DNA of 64,000 bases from positions 14,733,147 to 14,797,146 of the forward strand of contig CM041552.1 in NCBI GenBank assembly GCA_023238725.1. The letters are read 5' to 3'. The DNA is from Scortum barcoo (Eukaryota; Chordata; Actinopteri; Centrarchiformes; Terapontidae). This document shows, one piece after another, positions 57,001 to 64,000 of the stretch (its first letter is position 1; each line of letters begins with the position of its first letter). Both the position numbers and the translations under genes were made by a program. The notes beneath the pieces are model-generated. The model did no database searches. It was not told where the DNA came from and worked only from the letters and a program-made list of their open reading frames with translations.

Positions 57001-60000
57001 TTTGCTCTAGAATTACTTTAACTATTTAACCTGTGTGTCAACAACTTAACATGCTATTCATATTTCATGAAAAGGAGACGTAAAAGACTTGAAAATAAGC
57101 TGTTTCCAGTCTCTTTATTACTCACAAATGCCTAAATAAAGTGTTTCACTGCCAAAAATCCATTCTGTTCCTTTAGGTTTAGTTGTAAGTCAGATTAGCA
57201 AGAAGATAGAAACATCTTTTAGTTTAGCATTATAATATATCTATCTGCCTTTCATAAAAGATGAGCTAATGTTAATAAAATACTCTGCTTCCCTGTTCTT
57301 CATCCCTTCCATTACTGCATTCTCTTCATCTCTCTTTTTCCCCTTCCTTCTCTTCTGTTCTTCCTGTCACCCTCCAGGAGGAGCTACAGCATTGATAAGT
57401 CCCCAGGCTCTAGCAACGCAGCGTCCCCCATCTCCCAGAGGAAGGACATCAACCGATCAGAGTCACTTCGCGTCGTGTCCAATCGGACACACCGCATCTT
57501 CCGCCCATCTGACCTCATCCACGGAGAGGTGCTGGGGAAGGGCTGCTTCGGACAGGCCATCAAGGTGAGACACTGCTAGCATATTTTTTAGCATATACAA
57601 TCTTTATGTCAAGTACATGTGTAGTCATACTTACAATAGCCAGAAGATGGCAGTATTGAGATAAGTAAACGTAAGAGTGAAGAGGCAGGAGGCTAAACAT
57701 TTCTCACATTATATATACGTTGCATTAGAGTAACTCATAGCTGGATGCTCAACTTTGTCTTGTTGTAGGTGACCCACAAGGAGACGGGGGAGGTGATGGT
57801 GATGAAAGAGTTGATTCGCTTTGATGACGAGACACAGAGAACATTCCTGAAAGAAGTGAGTGGAGGTGGACGATCCAGACATTACATCATTAAGGAGTGA
57901 ACTACATACACAGTTTACTCCTCAGAGGCTGAATCAGCTGTTTATTTGTCTTAAACAGAAATCTGAAATAAATACGTCAAATAATTTTCTTGAACAGAAA
58001 TATAAAGTGTTAAAATGACAGTTTCACATGTGAGTTCCTGCACTAACTGGGAAAATCTGTGCTCAGGGAGAAAAAGACAAAGGACCAGGCGATGAATTTG
58101 GTAGTTAAAATTAGCCGCTCCTCTGTGTGAATGTAGGGCATGACTAAATGAAAAAGAGAGTTCTCTCGCCTGAAGAAATGAAAGAAAAATTAAATGAAAG
58201 TAAAATACATTAAACAACCTCTGAAATAAGACGGAAGGGAGCGTTAATATATTCCTTTCTCCAAAAAATGACAGATGAGTGGAACTTATTTTACCTCCCG
58301 CACAAAGCTTCATCTCGCTCCCGTCCTCCCATTAATTTCCAAAGATAACAGACAATGACTTATGTGTAAAAGTTTAGACTTCTGTAAGACTTTTTGAGTT
58401 ATTGTTGCCCTTGAAGTGATCTTACTTACTCCTGATTTGGCTGTTTGATGTCGTACACTAATTCATCCAGTTAACAGTCTTCTAATTTGGGATGTTTGAA
58501 GTTCATGAAAATTGTTCCCATTTGGTTGAGTTGAGTGTGGGGTGTGAGATTTATTATTATGTGTGCGATTACAGTGAGTCTTTTCTTTGTAATTGCTGTA
58601 GAGGACGACAGAGTAGAGAGAGCAACTGTAAAACAAACCCTGACCACAATGAGGCATGATCATTACTTTGTTTGTAGGTGGCACAAGTCTCACATTACCA
58701 AGTCTCTTGTGGTGTGGTTTAGTGCTCCACAGCCTCTCGAGTGAAGATTAGAAACATTTCACATGTTCACATCACGAGGCTTGAAGGGTTATATTTAAGG
58801 TTTATCTGTATGCGTGATAGTGACCCTCCGCCTTCACAGCCCAAAATATTTTATGAGGTGTCATACTGTACTCATGCTGTTATTTGTAACCTCCTTACAT
58901 CACACTTGCTGCGTAGCTTTACCTTTGCAGAGCGCTCTGGGTTTTATTTAGCAGTTCTTAGCTATGGAGGAAGTTTACCTGTTTACTTTTAAACAGAGCA
59001 TAAACCTGTAGAAAGGTGCCAGCCTTGCCGTGGGGTTCAGTGACAACAGGGGTTGGAGACTAAATCTGTGTTTTGTTGTACAATAATAATACATTTAACT
59101 GTCCATGTGAAGTGTTCGTCTTAATCTGTAAACAAGTAAGCAAAGCAGCCAAGATCCCACAGCAGCATTCATAAGTGTGTAAAAATCTTTCTTCATCAGG
59201 TGAAGGTCATGCGTTGCCTGGATCACCCCAACGTGCTCAAGTTCATCGGCGTCCTCTACAAAGACAAGAGGCTCAACTTCATTGCAGAGTATATAAAGGG
59301 AGGCACCTTGAGAGAGATCATCAAGAAAATGGTGAGAGGGGAGTGTGTGCCTGCAGACATATGAGTGTGTCTACTTCCTGTTCAGTATTCAAAATGCATA
59401 GCAAAGGTACACCTATTAGTAATGGAGGAGATGCTCGGGTCTAGCACTGCCCCGTGTACTCGTAGCCTGCAGCTATTTTTCTACTGAAGACAGTGAAATT
59501 TCTGCCATTCTTATTATGTGTATATAATACTTTATATACAATTTATATATTATATGTATATATATATGTACTTTATTTAATTTATTTTTACCTGTCTTTG
59601 TTCAGCTTTGTTGTCCTTGTTTTATCTGTATGTCTAGTTCTGTCTTTATATAATCATATAATATGTTTTGTGTGTAAGGGCATTGCCAGCAATTTAAATC
59701 CGTAGTCAGATATGTGGTATCTGTACACATACTTGGGCAGTAAAGCTGATTCTGATTCAGATTTTATTGTGATTTTTGCCCACAGGACAGCAACTATCCC
59801 TGGAACCAGCGAGTCAGTTTTGCCAAGGACATAGCAGCTGGGATGGTGAGTTCAAAGACTGGAGAGTGCAAATAATTGCACTAGTTTCTTATCAAAACAG
59901 TTAAAAACTGTAAAGCCTCCTCAGACAGTAGAATTCGTTGATATGCAGCAAGAAAGGAAGGTGCGTTGCACTGTGTTATCTTCACTGCTGTCTCCCTCTA

Positions 60001-60399
60001 GTGGTCGTGTTAGTGAGCCACAGCTTATGTTAATAATTCTCTCAATCTTTTCCATCCCCTCCATGGAAATTACAGCATGAATTCCTGTAGGATTAGACCA
60101 CTGGTTCTTAATGTTTTCTCTTGATATGAGCACAATGATGAATGTCATGCGTGACTGGATTATCACCAGCCACTTGAGTTGAAACAAGGCAGGTTTGTTC
60201 CTCTTGGCATGGGTTTTAGATTACCACTAAAAGCTTCCATTTTTCCTCTTCTATTTATTTTTTCTTCCTGCTTTTCTATCCTTTCCTATCTATCCATCTG
60301 TCATTCAGACATATCTGCATTCCATGAACATAATCCACCGGGACCTGAACTCACACAACTGTCTTGTCCGAGAGGTAAGAACTTGTGTATTTCTGTACT

Positions 60400-60451
<52 letters not shown>

Positions 60452-62720
60452 AAGCTTGTTTTCTTTGACGATTTAACACAGTTCACCTGTCACTTGCTGG
60501 GCCACTTCAGATACAAAAACAGGAGACCTTTGTTAGCAGTAGCTACAGACTTAAGCCTTCTTAAAACACACTGCACATGAGTTACTTGCAGCGGAAACTT
60601 TCAGGTTACAATACTCAAACAGAGGCAGCATTGTGCACATTGTGTCACATGAGAACAAAAGGTTTGTATCATTAAGCTCACAGTGGAAAATCCACATCAA
60701 GAGAAATCAAAAGCTTGTTGAGCTTCAAGCTTTCTAAAGAAGCTTCAGATTAGTTCTCTATTGTCACTACCTCTTACAGCATTAGGCTGTAAAACATGAA
60801 TGGAAAACATTCATATTTTATGACATGTTTGAACATCTTTGTGCAGGACAACACTGTGGTGGTGGCAGACTTCGGGCTGTCCCGTCTCATGGTGGACGAC
60901 AAGCATGAGGAGAAGTTGTCACAGGGGAAACTGTCTGGCCTGAAGAGGCCCGACCGCAGAAAGAGGTACACTGTGGTGGGAAACCCTTACTGGATGGCTC
61001 CTGAGATGATCCACGGTATGTTTTAACACTTGTGTGTTTGCTCCTTTTTCAAAAATATCATTCATTTGAACCCATTTACACTAAGATACCTAAATAAGAT
61101 ACAGTTGCTGACTGTACCTCCTAAATGGGCAATATACTGTTTTGAGAATACTGTTATACTGAATGAGGCTTAATTTTGTCCTTTTCCTCTCAGGTAAGAG
61201 CTACGATGAGAGAGTAGACATCTTCTCCTTTGGTATCATGCTCTGCGAGGTGAGTAACCTACTCTCAGGACTAATAAAAACTGGAAGAGGCAAATAAGTA
61301 AAAATTTGATTAGCAGAACTGAAATTGCTTCATAGCTTTTCCCAAAAGCTTAAAATTATGCCTACATGTCATTTTTAAAAGTTTCTTTCTTTGTCACTTT
61401 AAATCCTTTAAACTTTTTTAAACCCTCTGAACTCTGGGATGAGTTTGCAGTTTTAATATTCATTGAATTTGACAAAAGTTTACCACCTAAAACTGTTTTT
61501 ATAATCTTTTCCCAGCGCAGCTACATGATTATGATGTTCTTTTGTGCACAGCTGTTCTTCACTCCATTTCACTTCACTAGCTTTTGCATTTTGACAGATT
61601 TTCTGAAAAATATCCACTCCCAGTATTTGTAAAACATCAATTTCATTTTATGAGGGAAACATTTTGCTCCTCCAAAATTCCATATTTCTTGGAGAGCCCC
61701 AAAAAAAGTGAAAGATACTTGTTTTCCTAATGAAAATCCAGGCCAAAAGTGTGGTAAACTCTGGGCCCAGCCACACACCATCCACATAATTTGGGCTCAA
61801 CAGTTTAGTTCAGTCACTCAGAGTATAACTTCCCCAGATGGACACCATTAGCCGGAGAACAGTGCGGGGATTAGAGAGAGCAGAAAAGCAGAGTTGTCTT
61901 CATGTGGCTACTGTCAGCAGGCAAACTGTAGTTGTGGTCTGCTGGGAACGATCAGCTGCAGTTTGGAGGGTTTATTGGTTTACAGGAGGATCCCCTTTTC
62001 TCTGACAGCTCTATCTTTAACTCATCTTGCTCTTTTTCTCTTTTTTTGTTTTTCTTGATCCCGCCAGATAATTGGCAGAGTGAATGCAGACCCAGACTAC
62101 CTCCCCAGGGCAATGGACTTTGGACTGAACGTGTCTGGCTTCCTGGAGCACTACTGTCCCCCAAATTGTCCCCCAGCCTTCTTCCCCATGGCAGCTCTGT
62201 GCTGTGACCTTGATGCAGACAAAAGGTGAGACATCCGCAATAGATTTAAATGTTACTGTTAAAGGGACACTTCACTCAACATAAAGATTTATTTTTTTCT
62301 TATTATTTCAAGAGTAATTTGCTGAGTTACATTTTTGAGTTTTTAATGTATTGTTTAGTGCTTTGAGCAGTATAAGTAAGATGTTCTCCACTGTAGTGGC
62401 TGAGCTACAATGATTAACTTCAAACCTATGTAAATTACCCTGAAACTATCTGTATGGATAGCTAGAATTCTGGGTAAGAGGACGGAGGTTTGGTGTTTTT
62501 TGGGGGAATATAAATAAATCTAAATCGCCTGTCTGCTTTCTTAATGTTTAGGCCTGCGTTCTCCAAACTGGACGAGTGGCTGGAGAACCTGAAGATGCAC
62601 TTGGACATCAGTCTACCCCTGGTGTCTGAACTGGACCAGCTGCACAAGGCCTTCTGGGAGAACCACAGCATCACGCGCCCGGAGAACGGCCTGCACACCC
62701 ACCCTGAACAGCCAGAATAG
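16873..62720 (+). CDS. limk1: LIM domain kinase 1, complete, 16 coding exons, 674 aa
   Basis: LIMK1 is a cytoplasmic dual-specificity-type kinase that phosphorylates cofilin/ADF and so stabilises actin filaments downstream of Rho-ROCK and Rac-PAK. Exons: 16873-16930, 19914-20013, 39278-39416, 54352-54461, 55786-56001, 56288-56393, 56691-56902, 57378-57564, 57769-57855, 59200-59331, 59786-59845, 60309-60374, 60847-61015, 61194-61249, 62068-62225, 62552-62720. The sum is 2025 nt with all junction phases agreeing. Domains: Cys7-Cys8; LIM1 (ligands C27, C30, H48, C51, C54, C57, C74, D77); LIM2 (C86, C89, H107, C110, C113, C116, C136, C139); PDZ about 163-262; Ser/Pro linker; kinase about 360-625. 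The kinase has GKGCFG 367-372, K389, E405, HRDLNSHN with D481, DFG 499-501 and activation-loop Thr 533 (the human Thr508 equivalent). Human LIMK1 is 647 aa. The teleost a/b paralogue is undetermined. Confidence 0.97.
16931..19913 (+). other. limk1: limk1 intron 1, 3.0 kb
   Basis: It begins in the CpG-rich block and carries a (CA)n tract at 16976-17001. The rest is AT-rich with no exon or recognisable transposon. Confidence 0.8.
16976..17001. repeat. (CA)n microsatellite
   Basis: About 13 CA units, 45 bp inside limk1 intron 1. Confidence 0.92.
19914..20013 (+). CDS. limk1: limk1 exon 2, first zinc finger of LIM1
   Basis: 100 nt between GTTACAG and GTACGT, phases 1 and 2. It encodes LPVCAGCKQRIYDEQYLQAL then NTDWHTVCFR, supplying LIM1 ligands C27, C30, H48 and C51. 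Confidence 0.97.
22557..22584. repeat. (TTTG)n microsatellite
   Basis: About seven TTTG units in limk1 intron 2. Confidence 0.85.
23699..23724. repeat. (TG)n microsatellite
   Basis: About 13 TG units in limk1 intron 2. Confidence 0.9.
27335..27640. mobile_element. hAT-like MITE copy containing two perfect hairpins
   Basis: The sequence has the AAAAGTAC...ACTCATTCTGCAGAGAAATGGCCCCTG signature of the same common fish element seen at 9350 and 37552. Two 16-bp perfect inverted repeats lie inside it (27407-27454 and 27464-27502). It has no coding capacity and its ends are not precisely defined. Confidence 0.5.
28187..28335 (+). CDS. Candidate alternative limk1 first exon joining exon 3
   Basis: An open frame from ATG 28187 (or the better-context in-frame ATG 28295, GACATGT with G at -3) runs without a stop to AGAAA|GTAAGT. 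It ends in phase 2, which is exactly the phase needed to splice to limk1 exon 3 at 39278. From 28295 it reads MSAKSQRSKKQHRK. The region just upstream of 28295 is locally GC-rich (ACGGCCGCCGCTCCCGCTGG), and ETS-like GGAAG motifs lie near 28139-28152. The product would lack the first zinc site of LIM1, much as the LIMK2b isoform does in mammals. It rests on phase, donor and composition only. Confidence 0.35.
28575..28850. mobile_element. AT-rich teleost MITE relic
   Basis: GAGCTGCAACTGACAATTGG, then GGTCTATAAAATGTAAGAAA, AGGTGACATCATCATATGTC and CATTTTTGCTTAAAAAATGAC follow the order of a well-known dispersed fish element. Related fragments lie at 28860-29000, 33090-33385, 49990-50150 and 20200-20600. 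Confidence 0.5.
29485..29531. repeat. (TG)n microsatellite
   Basis: About 23 TG units in limk1 intron 2. Reading frames through it give meaningless Val-Cys runs. Confidence 0.95.
31281..31313. repeat. (GA)n microsatellite
   Basis: Imperfect GA tract of about 33 nt in limk1 intron 2. Confidence 0.9.
31763..31801. repeat. (TG)n microsatellite
   Basis: About 19 TG units in limk1 intron 2. Confidence 0.93.
32997..33048. repeat. (TG)n microsatellite
   Basis: About 26 TG units, the longest dinucleotide tract in the window. Confidence 0.95.
33090..33385. mobile_element. AT-rich teleost MITE relic
   Basis: It opens with a CACAACTTATTAATTTATTACTGATTAAT block and carries AAGTGACATCTTCAGATGTC, CAGTCCCAAACTCAAATATT and CATTTTTGCTTTAAATATGAC. 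It closes with CAATTACTCAAAATAGTTCC and ATTAATTTTCTGTTAATGAG. It is the most complete copy of the family also seen at 28575. Confidence 0.6.
34390..34570. repeat. Dispersed fish repeat with CTCF-like core
   Basis: CTGCAGCCAGCCACCAGGGG, followed by GCAATCAAGATGTTTTGGCT, is part of a repeat I recognise as frequent in teleost genomes. It contains CCACCAGGGGGC at 34476-34487, matching the CTCF core consensus. Its boundaries and class are uncertain. Confidence 0.55.
37552..38005. mobile_element. hAT-like MITE copy
   Basis: It starts AGAGGTGGAAGAAGTATTCGG, contains AAAAGTAAAAGTACTCATAA and TGCAGAATGACTCGTTTCAG, and ends GTACTCAAGTACAGTTCTTAG then TTGTTTTCCACC, the imperfect inverse of the start. 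A short LINE-tail-like piece (TTTTCCCCACAGGGATCAAT) lies inside. Confidence 0.65.
38080..38410 (+). promoter_or_regulatory. CpG-rich block in limk1 intron 2, possible internal promoter
   Basis: A local GC and CpG peak (GGGGGAGCCGGCGTTGCTAG, TTACGCCGTCCGCCGCAGAC) sits in AT-rich intron about 1 kb before exon 3. It carries GTTGCTAGGAGAC and TTTCCCATGACAAC, both resembling half-matched RFX X-boxes. A possible donor CAG|GTATGA follows at about 38412. It could be the promoter and untranslated first exon of a shorter limk1 transcript. No coding exon is evident. Confidence 0.35.
38930..39165. repeat. Possible AT-rich MITE fragment
   Basis: AAATATTTTCTGGTTCAAGCT and AATACAATAATTAGTTGCACG resemble pieces of the family at 33090. 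The fragment is strongly diverged. Confidence 0.3.
39278..39416 (+). CDS. limk1: limk1 exon 3, second half of LIM1 and start of LIM2
   Basis: 139 nt between CTGTCAG and GTAAGA, phases 2 and 0. It reads CCECSASLSHWYYEKDGHLF, then CKKDYWAKFGELCHGC. It supplies LIM1 ligands C54, C57, C74 and D77 and LIM2 ligands C86 and C89. Confidence 0.97.
45330..46620 (-). mobile_element. Non-LTR retrotransposon (LINE) 3' half, internally deleted
   Basis: On the minus strand from about 46610 down, the order is a pre-RT block (GKAPGVDEIHPEYLKSLDVV), then PLFKKGDQRVCSNYRG, after which motif A sequence follows directly (AFDRVPRGIL in a shifted frame). The loss between them is about a hundred codons. Next come LSPVLFIIFMDRISRR, a FVDD catalytic box at about 46100-46115 and DLQHVLERFAAECEAAGMRI. 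The last pieces are VEEFKYLGVLFTSEG and the C-terminal RPRGRPRTRWRDYVSQLAWE, PPEELEEVSGVREVWASLL. Frameshifts and the deletion make it non-functional. It belongs to the same family as the element at 2040-2975. The clade (Rex1/CR1-like?) is unassigned. Confidence 0.92.
47615..47663. repeat. Perfect 22-bp inverted repeat (hairpin)
   Basis: The left arm 47615-47636 (GTTGTTGCATCAAGTTCAAA plus TT) is the exact reverse complement of 47642-47663, with a 5-base loop GAAAT. It has no coding content and is probably a palindromic insertion, though it is shaped like a small-RNA precursor. Confidence 0.85.
48430..48590 (+). promoter_or_regulatory. GC-rich putative internal limk1 promoter
   Basis: The sequence goes from AT-rich intron to pyrimidine/GC-rich DNA (CTCCCTCCCCCTGCAGCTCC, CTCCGGCCGGTTCGGCCGC) immediately upstream of the candidate first exon at 48587. 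There is no TATA box. A two-codon upstream ORF (ATG at 48546, then TAG) would lie in the leader. Confidence 0.45.
48587..48649 (+). CDS. Candidate alternative limk1 first exon with its own Cys-Cys N-terminus
   Basis: ATG at 48587 has a strong start context (G at -3, G at +4). Twenty-one codons (MVGDLFFWSFCC, then LRLWKRDKK) end at the consensus donor AAG|GTGAGG in phase 0. That is the phase of limk1 exon 4 at 54352, the next exon downstream. The GC-rich DNA just upstream looks like a promoter. The peptide has adjacent cysteines after aromatic residues and before a basic cluster, like the palmitoylated Cys7-Cys8 start of the canonical protein. The resulting isoform would lack LIM1 and the first zinc ligands of LIM2. 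No transcript was available. Confidence 0.55.
49990..50150. mobile_element. AT-rich teleost MITE fragment
   Basis: TTTTCTGCTTAAAAAACAAC, CAATCAAAATAGTTGATTAA and TTGATTAATCAGTTAATCAA match one end of the family at 33090. Confidence 0.5.
52228..52250. repeat. (GT)n microsatellite
   Basis: About 11 GT units in limk1 intron 3. Confidence 0.9.
54352..54461 (+). CDS. limk1: limk1 exon 4, LIM2
   Basis: 110 nt between CTTCACAG and GTGAGC, phases 0 and 2. It reads VAGEQKYHPECFTCLNC then RSFIGDGDTYALVERSKLY, giving LIM2 ligands H107, C110, C113, C116 and the split C136. Confidence 0.97.
54462..55785 (+). other. limk1: limk1 intron 4, 1.3 kb
   Basis: AT-rich, with a strong pyrimidine tract (about 55715-55784) before the acceptor. 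Nothing else was recognised. Confidence 0.8.
55786..56001 (+). CDS. limk1: limk1 exon 5, end of LIM2 and start of PDZ
   Basis: 216 nt between CTCCAG and GTGAGT, phases 2 and 2. GHCYYQTIVTPV closes LIM2 (C139). HTVTLVSIPASAEG and FSVAID open the PDZ domain, and EHGHTVRVSQ ends the exon. Confidence 0.96.
56288..56393 (+). CDS. limk1: limk1 exon 6, PDZ core
   Basis: 106 nt between ATTCAG and GTATTC, phases 2 and 0. It reads VDADCISPDVKNSIHVGDKI then LEINGTPIHNVPLDE, nearly the same as human LIMK1. Confidence 0.97.
56691..56902 (+). CDS. limk1: limk1 exon 7, end of PDZ and acidic/Pro linker
   Basis: 212 nt between TCTCCAG and GTAAGA, phases 0 and 2. IDLLIQETSRLLQLTIEHDP completes the PDZ. A Glu/Ser/Pro-rich linker follows that is poorly conserved with mammals. 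Confidence 0.95.
56903..57377 (+). other. limk1: limk1 intron 7
   Basis: 475 bases with a pyrimidine-rich 3' end. No other feature was seen. Confidence 0.8.
57378..57564 (+). CDS. limk1: limk1 exon 8, Ser-rich linker and kinase glycine loop
   Basis: 187 nt between CTCCAG and GTGAGA, phases 2 and 0. It holds RSYSIDKSPG, RSESLRVV, then FRPSDLIHGEVLGKGCFGQA. GKGCFG (367-372) is the ATP-binding loop. Confidence 0.97.
57769..57855 (+). CDS. limk1: limk1 exon 9, catalytic lysine and helix C
   Basis: 87 nt between TTGTAG and GTGAGT, phase 0. VTHKETGEVMVMKELIRFDD carries ATP-anchoring K389. TFLKE ends with the helix-C glutamate E405. Confidence 0.97.
57856..59199 (+). other. limk1: limk1 intron 9, 1.3 kb
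   Basis: AT-rich. No exon or repeat was confidently recognised. Confidence 0.75.
59200..59331 (+). CDS. limk1: limk1 exon 10, kinase N-lobe and hinge
   Basis: 132 nt between CATCAG and GTGAGA, phase 0. It reads VKVMRCLDHPNVLKFIGVLY, KDKRLNFIAEYIKGGTLREI. Confidence 0.97.
59590..59766 (+). repeat. LINE 3'-tail-like repeat
   Basis: It ends TTGGGCAGTAAAGCTGATTC then TGATTCAGATT, the short GATTCT-type tail familiar from fish non-LTR elements. An AT-rich part with TATATA tracts precedes it. It lies immediately upstream of exon 11. Confidence 0.5.
59786..59845 (+). CDS. limk1: limk1 exon 11, helix D-E region
   Basis: 60 nt between CCACAG and GTGAGT, phase 0. It reads DSNYPWNQRVSFAKDIAAGM. Confidence 0.97.
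60309..60374 (+). CDS. limk1: limk1 exon 12, catalytic loop
   Basis: 66 nt between ATTCAG and GTAAGA, phase 0. It reads TYLHSMNIIHRDLNSHNCLV then RE. HRDLNSHN is the LIMK-type catalytic loop with the proton acceptor D481. Confidence 0.98.
60404..60446. repeat. (GT)n microsatellite just after exon 12 donor
   Basis: About 21 GT units starting 30 bases downstream of the exon 12 splice donor. Confidence 0.93.
60847..61015 (+). CDS. limk1: limk1 exon 13, DFG motif and activation loop
   Basis: 169 nt between GTGCAG and GTATGT, phases 0 and 1. It holds DFGLSRLMVDDK, an insert longer by four residues than in human, then KRPDRRKRYTVVGNPYWMAP. T533 corresponds to human Thr508, the ROCK/PAK phosphorylation site. 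The basic run before it is the LIMK nuclear-localisation-like stretch. Confidence 0.98.
61194..61249 (+). CDS. limk1: limk1 exon 14, helix F region
   Basis: 56 nt between TCTCAG and GTGAGT, phases 1 and 0. It reads GKSYDERVDIFSFGIMLCE, including the DxxSFG-type segment. Confidence 0.97.
61250..62067 (+). other. limk1: limk1 intron 14
   Basis: 818 bases. AT-rich with a T-rich tract before the acceptor. Nothing else was recognised. Confidence 0.75.
62068..62225 (+). CDS. limk1: limk1 exon 15, kinase C-lobe
   Basis: 158 nt between CGCCAG and GTGAGA, phases 0 and 2. It reads IIGRVNADPDYLPRAMDFGL, then YCPPNCPPAFFP, close to human LIMK1. Confidence 0.97.
62552..62720 (+). CDS. limk1: limk1 exon 16, C-terminus and stop
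   Basis: 169 nt after the acceptor TGTTTAG. It begins PAFSKLDEWLENLKMHLDIS and ends HPEQPE with TAG at 62718-62720. Confidence 0.97.
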
Positions 62721-64000
62721 GTCTGAACTTGGCCGATGGAGTGGGAAATTAGAGTTAACCCCACAAGGGCAGCGATCGGCTGCCTTGGGCAAAGCAGTGG
62801 CTGGAGGAATTGTTGTTCAAATATACTTCCATGTTTGAAGCAGATGCTGCGGGGCGGAGGCTGGCTCGGGCTTAACGAGTAGACTCAGGGGGAAAAAAAC
62901 GCGGATCTGAAAAGCCACCCGTGCAAGTCGCACACATACACACACCCACATTTAGAGTCAAACCAAGAGACATTAACTATGATAGCTTGATTCTGCTGCT
63001 CCCGAAGCTAAAGTGGCACATGTCATATGCAATCAGACCCAACTTTAAAATCATGACTCAACTAATGAATCATGTAGATTTAACATTAGTGGTCATTTCA
63101 TTCAAGAATACTTACTGTACTTACTGTAGTGTGTATATTCACATGGATAAATTAGTCCAAATAACAAGGTATAAGACAAATTCCACCTTTCACTTTGGGC
63201 CTCTACAGAGTACATTATGTGTTTGCAGGTGTTTCTGTGTGAGTTTGGTTTGATTTTGCTTTAGATTTGGACATTTAAACTGAACTTATGTAAAGTGCAA
63301 AGGAAAGGGGCTGTCAATTTAAAGACACGAAGGCTGAGGTCACTGTGCTGTCCACTAATATGAGTGAAACAAAAACCTTTTTCAAGCTTTAAATAGCTCA
63401 CTGAAGAGTGCATGACTGTAAATAATGCTGTCAGTTCGCACCATTGTTCATCCTGTCTCTCTGACCTCATGTGGTCATCAGCTACTAGACTGACAGGTCT
63501 GTGGCGCCGCCCCTCTCCCTCATTGACTGTGTAGCACTGACTCGACACTGAGGCACACATCTGCATAAATTCGGTACGTTGTCTCCCGATTTTAAGAGCT
63601 GCTGGCGTATCTCATTCATATTGATGTGGCATCTTCTACATTCAAACACACCAGTGTAAATAACTGGTAACGTTGTAAATGTTTTAAATATTGTAAATGT
63701 ATAGACATATTTTATATACTTATGCTACATTGCCATATTTTTATTGGCCGACCAGTTGAAATTAAGGAGCGTGAAAGTTTGACTGCAGTTAATAGGGCAC
63801 AGCCGAAAGCTTTATTGGTGTTTTATTTTATATTTTTTCCCCTACTTTGTTACCACCATGGCAAGTTTGGGTTTTCAGCATTTTAGCAGAATCTTATCAC
63901 CACAAAATGTCTCTTACCCCCACTTCAAGCTCAGTAAATGTTACATTCTATCATCTCCCTCCATCCGAAAAGTATTTCTAAATATTTGATCGGTCATCTT
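62721..64000 (+). other. limk1: limk1 3' UTR (open at window edge)
   Basis: Non-coding after the stop. I found no canonical AATAAA before the window ends, so the cleavage site may lie beyond 64000 or use a variant signal in the AT-rich stretch near 63660-63750. Confidence 0.6.

Noticed and set aside
57640..57653. CCAGAAGATGGCAG as a CTCF site
   Set aside because: It departs from the consensus at an important core position and has no supporting context.
1..64000. CRISPR arrays, tRNA/rRNA genes, viral insertions, bacterial-type operons
   Set aside because: No direct repeats with unique spacers, no cloverleaf with internal A/B boxes and no viral coding region were found. The window is a vertebrate nuclear locus.

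Overview
The window looks like nuclear DNA from a ray-finned (probably percomorph) fish. It is AT-rich and intron-dominated, and it carries many (TG/CA)n tracts, decayed non-LTR retrotransposons and small AT-rich DNA-transposon relics of teleost type. There are no bacterial-style operons. Two vertebrate genes lie head-to-tail on the + strand: the 3' part of tropoelastin (eln) and a complete LIM-domain kinase 1 gene (limk1). This is the same order and orientation as ELN-LIMK1 in human 7q11.23 (Williams-Beuren region), so the window is a conserved synteny block. From sequence alone I cannot say which teleost paralogue (a or b) either gene is.

Positions 1-15.3 kb: 26 short elastin exons (20 to 13810), all split after the first base of a codon. 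They encode about 443 residues of alternating Gly/Val/Pro hydrophobic blocks and lysine cross-link blocks (KPPKYG, AAAKAAKYG, KAPKP), ending in the two-cysteine basic tail typical of elastin. A 1.5 kb 3' UTR follows, with AATAAA at 15317. Intron 7 holds a collapsed antisense LINE. Positions 15.3-16.56 kb are intergenic and contain a degenerate short-period repeat. A CpG-rich promoter and 5' UTR of limk1 occupy about 16.56-16.87 kb.

Positions 16.87-62.72 kb: limk1, with 16 coding exons whose reading frame I followed through every junction. They encode 674 residues: an N-terminal Cys-Cys motif, two LIM domains, a PDZ domain, a Ser/Pro-rich linker and a protein kinase domain. Introns 2 (19.3 kb) and 3 (14.9 kb) make up most of the window. 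They hold repeats, a second LINE remnant, and what look like alternative first exons. The most interesting is at 48587-48649. It has a GC-rich upstream region, a good start context, 21 codons, a consensus donor, and the right phase for exon 4. Like the canonical N-terminus it carries a Cys-Cys pair, so it could make a LIM-deficient, membrane-targeted kinase isoform. A weaker candidate at 28187-28335 has the phase of exon 3.

The two genes are neighbours by history, not by pathway. Elastin is the extracellular elastic-fibre protein. LIMK1 is a cytoplasmic kinase that phosphorylates and inactivates cofilin. All exon boundaries were read by eye from splice consensus, frame and similarity to the known families. 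No transcript evidence was available.
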